This document shows, one piece after another, positions 15,795-16,206 of a DNA stretch of 16,206 nucleotides. Within the stretch, counting starts at the first letter, position 1. Each line of letters opens with the position of its first letter. Below the pieces are notes generated by a model. The model was not told where the DNA came from and did no database searches. It saw only the letters and a list, made by a program, of their open reading frames with translations. Source of the DNA: Spirochaetota bacterium. Its GTDB lineage: Bacteria; Spirochaetota; UBA4802; JAFGJZ01. The stretch lies in assembly GCA_023396615.1 (NCBI GenBank), contig JAEWVM010000003.1, positions 1-16,206 on the forward strand. The letters are read 5' to 3'. Position numbers and translations under genes: made by a program.

Positions 15795-15834
15795 TTATAA
15801 GCAGTCAATTAGAAGAAAGCATTTTTTCTATAGA

Positions 15835-16206
15835 TCATTCCTGTATGTTTTCGCGGTGGTGTTTCATGAATTGTCTTATAAATAAAACGATCAGCAGAAT
15901 CAACGCAGGAAACAGAATAAAATAAAACTTATTTGCAAAATCAATAACTACCTGATAGCTTCCACCGAACTTATATCCAAGAGTAAAAAGAATTGCAGTT
16001 GTTGAGCATAATGCAAGAAAATCAATTATAAGAAAATGATGAAATTTCATTCCGAGCACTCCGCTAGTCATAAATACAGCATTTCTGAAACCAAAAGGTA
16101 TGAATCATCCGAAAAAAAGAGTTTTTTCACCATATTTTGAAAAATACTGTTCCATGGTTTTAATTTTTTTTACAGGTATTATTTTAGCCATTCTTCTATG
16201 ACGGAT
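15835..16206 (-). pseudogene. DedA-family membrane protein, C-terminal part, with in-frame TGA
   Basis: The minus-strand frame from the window edge to the TGA at 15835-15837 encodes the C-terminal part of a DedA-family (SNARE-associated/VTT) inner-membrane protein; members take part in lipid and proton-linked membrane homeostasis. Before the break, the frame reads MEQYFSKYGEKTLFFG. Then comes a TGA (16105-16107), then FIPFGFRNAVFMTSG. Family members carry GRFIP here, so the TGA replaces the conserved Arg. A CGA-to-TGA transition would explain it. Downstream are two membrane segments (FLIIDFLALCSTTAILFTLGY and FYFILFPALILLIVLFI) and a basic tail. The 5' end lies beyond the window. Internal ATGs at 16071 or 16050 could yield at most a short fragment. 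A sequencing error would restore a normal gene. Confidence 0.75.

Larger units (their letters stand above)
15724..15826. repeat. Three nested inverted repeats before the hybrid kinase gene
   Basis: Outer arms are a perfect 13-bp inverted repeat (AAAAATGCTTTCT 15724-15736; AGAAAGCATTTTT 15814-15826). Middle arms are a perfect 9-bp repeat (GCTTATAAT 15739-15747; ATTATAAGC 15794-15802). The inner pair is an 11-bp repeat with one mismatch (15754-15764; 15771-15781). A 9-bp direct repeat AGTCAATTA also occurs at 15789-15797 and 15803-15811. The kinase Shine-Dalgarno lies at 15735-15738, at the inner edge of the outer arm, and the arm ends 2 nt before the ATG. Confidence 0.8.

Noticed and set aside
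15835..16071. Complete 78-aa small membrane protein
   Set aside because: The same frame continues upstream with DedA sequence beyond a single TGA, so this is the tail of an interrupted gene, not a separate one.
16105..16107. TGA as a sense codon (selenocysteine or altered code) in dedA
   Set aside because: Other genes in the window use TGA as a stop (queH, the 182-aa gene, the SPOR gene) and TGG for Trp. The family residue here is Arg, not Cys or Trp, and only a weak 3-bp hairpin follows the codon.

Overview
The window is about 16.2 kb of A+T-rich bacterial chromosome using the standard bacterial code (TGG for Trp, TGA as a normal stop). It is packed with housekeeping genes. Several traits together suggest a spirochaete or a similar Gram-negative lineage: a loose lipobox, a large soluble LacI-sensor/histidine-kinase/receiver hybrid, a secreted CIA30-like protein, and QueH for queuosine synthesis. 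That assignment is an inference and only moderately secure. There are no tRNA or rRNA genes, CRISPR arrays or recognisable insertion sequences, and no gene-free stretch longer than about 170 bases.

Left region (1-4151). On the minus strand lie the 5' part of pyrG (CTP synthase), a secreted CIA30-like protein ending in a strong hairpin terminator, and a three-gene operon. That operon has a near-consensus promoter and consists of a small Cys-rich protein, queH and a small winged-helix-like protein, joined by two ATGA overlaps. A diacylglycerol-kinase-family gene follows on the same strand. One plus-strand gene, a lipoprotein with two Big_5-like domains, sits among them. It may be translated from a leaderless mRNA.

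Central region (4292-12822). All genes are on the plus strand: a 60-residue zinc-ribbon protein, then a tight cluster of an unknown 182-residue protein, a CorC/HlyC-type CBS protein, recO, purB, miaB, a secreted TPR/SPOR protein and mutS. From corC onward, genes overlap or are 1 nt apart, so they are very probably one operon. It mixes DNA repair (recO, mutS), purine synthesis (purB), tRNA modification (miaB) and envelope functions (the SPOR protein, and possibly the CorC-type protein).

Right region (12815-16206). On the minus strand is a 968-residue hybrid kinase whose stop overlaps that of mutS by 8 nt. Its promoter region holds three nested inverted repeats: an operator-like dyad over the -10 box, and outer arms that could hide the ribosome-binding site only in read-through RNA from upstream. 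Upstream is a DedA-family membrane protein gene, cut by the window edge, with an in-frame TGA in place of the conserved Arg of its signature motif.

The most notable items are the nested regulatory dyad before the hybrid kinase, the interrupted dedA gene, the kinase's domain architecture, and the two unknown partners of queH.
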